Assembly (NCBI GenBank): GCA_013397075.1
Contig: VWZS01003961.1
Location: 62,001 to 126,000 of the forward strand
Length of the DNA: 64,000 bases
Direction: 5' to 3'
From: Rhabdornis inornatus
Taxonomy: Eukaryota; Chordata; Aves; Passeriformes; Rhabdornithidae
Made by a program: the position numbers and the translations under genes. This document shows positions 35,409 to 64,000 of this stretch, one piece after another. The stretch's first letter is position 1, and each line of letters opens with the position of its first letter. Under the pieces are notes generated by a model that searched no databases, was not told where the DNA came from, and saw only the letters and a list, made by a program, of their open reading frames with translations.

Positions 35409-37335
35409 TACATTCATCCCATCTCTAATATTTTTGTCATACAGGCATGTAATTCAGTTGTTTTCTAGCTGTTTTTTTTGCAGTCTATCTACATCTCAAA
35501 AGAACTTGTGCACAGCACAAATTAATGCAAATGGCTTTCTCAGTGTTCATACTGAAGGATATGCATCCAGAGCTTGACATCTGAACACATCTTTCAGTAG
35601 TCCGGGCTGTATTTTTAAACTAATTATACAGATCTACAAAACTGTATTTAAAACAAATTATTCTTGGACCAGTACAATGTCCAAGAAACAATTGGTAAAG
35701 ATGTAAAATTATTCAGGTATTTGTAACTCTGAAATTATATGGAGTGTTACTGTATAAACCTAGTTTACACAGAGGAGTAACTTTTTCTTAAATCAAGAAC
35801 TCTCTAACAGAATAAATATTGTACAAGCTTGAGAAAAGTTGCATTGCTTCCAACACAAAGACTTCTCACCTCCATTGTAAAAAACTTAGAGGAACTAAAT
35901 ATTATTTCTGTCAGTGGCTGCACAACTTAAATACTTTGTTTTGTCCATACAATTTCCCTCTTTAAATCTGACAGAGGTAGATGAAGACAAAACAAACCCT
36001 AACATGTAAGGATTAAGATACTGCAATTAAATTCTAACCCTGCAAATCTAGTGAACATATGTTCTCACCAGATTTACGGTTATTTTTTCTTTCCTTTTTT
36101 AAACTAGAACAGCACTGAACTTCTTCCATCCACATAGTCAAAATAAATGCCTGATACTGTCATAAAATAATTTTCAAAAAAAATTTAATTAGAGCAGCAG
36201 GTCCCACCTTGCACTCTTCAGTCATTCAGACACATTTCCCAGGACTGTCTATTAAGGAAATGCTGCCTCACACCCAGCAATGTCCACACAGCCCCTGGGC
36301 CTCTCCCCTAAAACAATGACAACAGACAAACCTGCAGATCCTACCCAAGGTAACTCCTGGGGAAAGGCGTGGGAGCAAGGGAGGTGGTGCTGAAGCCAAG
36401 AGAGAGAACTGGGCAACCTTCACACCCATTAAAGACGGTGACCTTTCCAAAGCCTTCTCAAAATATTCTTTAGCATGAGCGTCTGTGTGCAAAGGCTGCA
36501 AAACATTTGGTTACTACCACAAAACCAGAGCTTTTATTAGGTTCACAGGTATTCACAAGATCTTGTGTAAAGTATTGATTTTGGCACAGAGAAAATTATA
36601 AAGCAGTAACAACATTTTTCAAAACGTCAATTACTTCATTAATGTCCCGACAAATTAATAGAAAAAATTAAGATGAACTGTCTAGATCTGATTTCCTACT
36701 TTTCCACAGCCTGGTCTGTGGCTTCAAGTTTCCTGCTTTCCTCTTCACCTGTAATTTTATCTACTTTCTTCATCTAAAAATCTATCCCTGTGTTTAAGCC
36801 ATAGATAAGAAGGCATATACAAGAAATAGGAATGAGTCTGGCAGCCTTTTTTTAAAATGACTGGACAAAGTATGTTTCCCTCTTCTTTGTTCATCAGACA
36901 AAAAAGAGGAAGCCTCACTACATACCAGAACATCTGCATAAAAGCACCTCCAAGTTTCTTCACAACAGCAATACTGGCTTGATCACAGAGACAGGACTCT
37001 TTCTCTTTCTCTGTATTATGACTTGAGCCATCATGATCTCATTTGGGATGCAAAAAAATATAATTACTTCAGTACAATTTCCACAGCAATTTGAAGTGTG
37101 CCTTTTTCTCTTTTAAGTTAATGTTTTAATTTAATGAAAATGATAGGACAGACTGAGATGGCAAAACCCCAGCATTTTACATCCTTCAGTTTGTTTGGTT
37201 TAGTTACAGAATAACAATCCTGGAAGTTAAACTAAAACCATACATCTAAGTGGATGAGGCAATTTTGTGCATTCCAAAATCAATGCATATTTAAATACTT
37301 GTTTTCCTTCACAACAGTCTCCAGAAACTCTTGCT

Positions 37336-41560
<4,225 letters not shown>

Positions 41561-41699
41561 CACAAACACGACATTGTACGTACGGACGGGCAGCGCAAAG
41601 TGCGTTCTTTGTCATGTGTCAAGAGATACCGACTTGGGTGAAGGAGCCAAAGTCCTTGCCTAACTGCACTATGTGTCCTCTGCACTCGTCTCTTTAAGG

Positions 41700-42150
41700 G
41701 AAAGGCAGCTGAACGTGTGCTTATACATGTAAATGGAGGCAGAACAAGCTTTCAAAATAAACTACAAAATCTCAGAAGGGGAGGTTTCAATGTATGATCA
41801 TTTTTCCTCTGGTTCAAGATTTCATCAGCATTTTAGCAACTCCTTCATGTACAGGAGAACAGCACAAGCCATGGAGCAAGGCTGCCTTCTCTTCTGAAGG
41901 GCTGGAAGTAACCCCTCACTTTTGCTTTTTGGTTTTCCTTTCCTTCAGTGTCTGTTTTCTCCTCCCCTACTTTCTCCATACACCTTCCAACAGTCTCACC
42001 TTTCTTCCCTCTGTACCCATGCACGTTTTACTGCTAAGTAATGTTTCCAGTCTATGGGCAGCTCTTTTTGGCAGGTAGCAAATAGATTAAGGAGGTTCAT
42101 ACAATCACCAAATTCATATAGTGACATTTTAGATTAGAATGAACAAACAT
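41700..42150. other. Short intergenic spacer between NUP107 and SLC35E3
   Basis: NUP107 ends and SLC35E3 begins in the same direction with about 0.9 kb between the inferred poly(A) site and promoter. No gene or repeat is seen here. Confidence 0.5.
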
Positions 42151-42169
42151 TTTCTCTTTTTCAAGCACT

Positions 42170-42175
42170 TTTATT
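42170..42175 (-). terminator. NUP107: NUP107 polyadenylation signal
   Basis: The minus strand reads AATAAA about 210 nt after the stop codon. This gives a short 3' UTR ending near 42150. Confidence 0.6.
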
Positions 42176-42384
42176 AGGAAAAAAATGAAAAAGGTTGTAT
42201 AACAAATAGTATCTCTGAAGTTGGTCATACTTTTTCAAGTTTAAATTGAAATCTGAAGGTTGGGGTTTTTTACCCCACAAAAAGAGAACACTTTGTCCAA
42301 GTACTGATGCTGTTGATGTCTTTTGTTTTGTTAATAACCAGAATGTCCATGCTCGGAAGTTTTTGCAAGTATCGACATGAAAAC

Positions 42385-62989
<20,605 letters not shown>

Positions 62990-63180
62990 AGCGGCGGTCC
63001 CGGATCGGCCTGGCCCGGCCCGGGCTCAGCCTTCCCGCCGCCGCCAGCGCCGGCCCGCGGCCCGGAAGGACACGGGCGCTTCCGCCCGCGGTGCGCATGC
63101 GCTGTGCCCGGCCGCGCTGGGGCCCGGCTGGAACGGTTCCGCTCTGTTGCTTTCTGTCAGTGCGGGGAACCCGGCATCGA

Positions 63181-64000
63181 GAGTCAGAGCTTAAAAATCC
63201 GGTAGTGTAAGTGTGCCAGGTGGTATTGGGCTTATCTCGTCGCACAGAAAAGGGCTAATCAGACGCGCAGAGTATTTCATACATTCGGCTGGAGCAGCTG
63301 CCGTCCCGGCCTTCGCAATGACGAGCTTGTTTTCACGGAGTTGCAAACGCGCATCTATTTCTTTCCCGTTCCTCCCAGTGTAACTCAGTCTACTGGCACC
63401 AACGTTTAAGAGTAAAATGAGCACCATGCTGGATTACTCGAGGCTGGACAAATTAACAGAATTATGAAATCACCTCTCCCTTTCCTTCCGCAAATGAATT
63501 CTACCTACTTTTTAACTACAGAAGAACCTCGTTACTACTTTGTAAGTACAAACGAACGTGCAACTGACCCGGTTCGTTTAGTTGTGCTCTAGGACAAGGA
63601 AAACTGTCCAAACTGGGTCTTTTCATGTATACAGGCGGGTTCTGAAAAACACTTGCAAGTACTTGAGTATTTTCAGGGCTACAGCTACAATGGGGTACTT
63701 CAAGCACATTAGACAGAAGGATACACCTGACAACAGCTGCAAAAGGCAGCAGAACTGCAAGACAGTCTGAAGTCCTCCAGCTTGCTCGAGATACTGATAA
63801 AATACCACAATGCCAAGCATAGAGTCTCACTGAAGCTGCCAGAGAGCCTAACTTCAGAAGGCTTCACAAGAAGAAAGCTGATGAAGACTGGGTATGCAGA
63901 AACATAAGCAATAGAAGACCTATAGAGAGTACATTAGTCACTCAGGAAATGTACTTTTGGATTAAAAAAAACCAAAACAACAAAAACCAAGCAACCACCA
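63181..64000. other. Upstream flank of NUP107
   Basis: RAP1B is the expected neighbour by synteny, but no exon of it is seen here. Only short open frames without recognisable products occur. Confidence 0.5.

Noticed and set aside
63181..64000. RAP1B expected by synteny at the right end
   Set aside because: No segment translates to the small GTPase motifs, so the gene must start beyond the window.

Overview
This window is vertebrate nuclear DNA, almost certainly from a bird. It is AT-rich and intron-rich, with CpG islands at gene starts, several CR1 LINE tails (the typical avian retroposon), and an LTR that resembles one I know from songbird genomes. The last point suggests a passerine, but that is inference. 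All three full genes were read exon by exon from the sequence. Each splices into one uninterrupted frame with canonical GT-AG borders.

Layout. Bases 1-95 are the last codons of CPM (carboxypeptidase M, plus strand), followed by its 3' UTR. MDM2 runs on the minus strand. Its start codon is at 19108 and its stop at 6879, with a probable 5 kb 3' UTR down to about 1.79 kb, so CPM and MDM2 are tail to tail. The MDM2 promoter region lies at 19.2-19.6 kb and carries two p53-type response elements and a TATA box. From 20 to about 35 kb is intergenic DNA with a retroviral LTR, CR1 fragments and unassigned open frames. SLC35E3 (minus, 5 coding exons) occupies 41195 to 37336. NUP107 (minus, 28 coding exons) runs from about 62.99 to 42.385 kb. 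Its 3' end is under 1 kb from the SLC35E3 promoter. The order CPM / MDM2-SLC35E3-NUP107 matches human 12q15, where RAP1B would follow; no RAP1B exon is visible in the last kilobase.

Functions. MDM2 is the E3 ligase that restrains p53 and is itself induced by p53. NUP107 is a scaffold member of the nuclear pore Y complex. SLC35E3 is a drug/metabolite-superfamily membrane transporter of unknown substrate. CPM is a GPI-anchored metallo-carboxypeptidase. They are neighbours by conserved synteny, not an operon or pathway.

I found no novel multi-gene system. The most interesting observations are an exact 67-bp tandem duplication carrying the NUP107 start codon and first splice donor, U12-type (minor spliceosome) introns in two neighbouring genes, a conserved two-site p53 promoter at MDM2, and LTRs placed near MDM2 exons and in the intergenic space.
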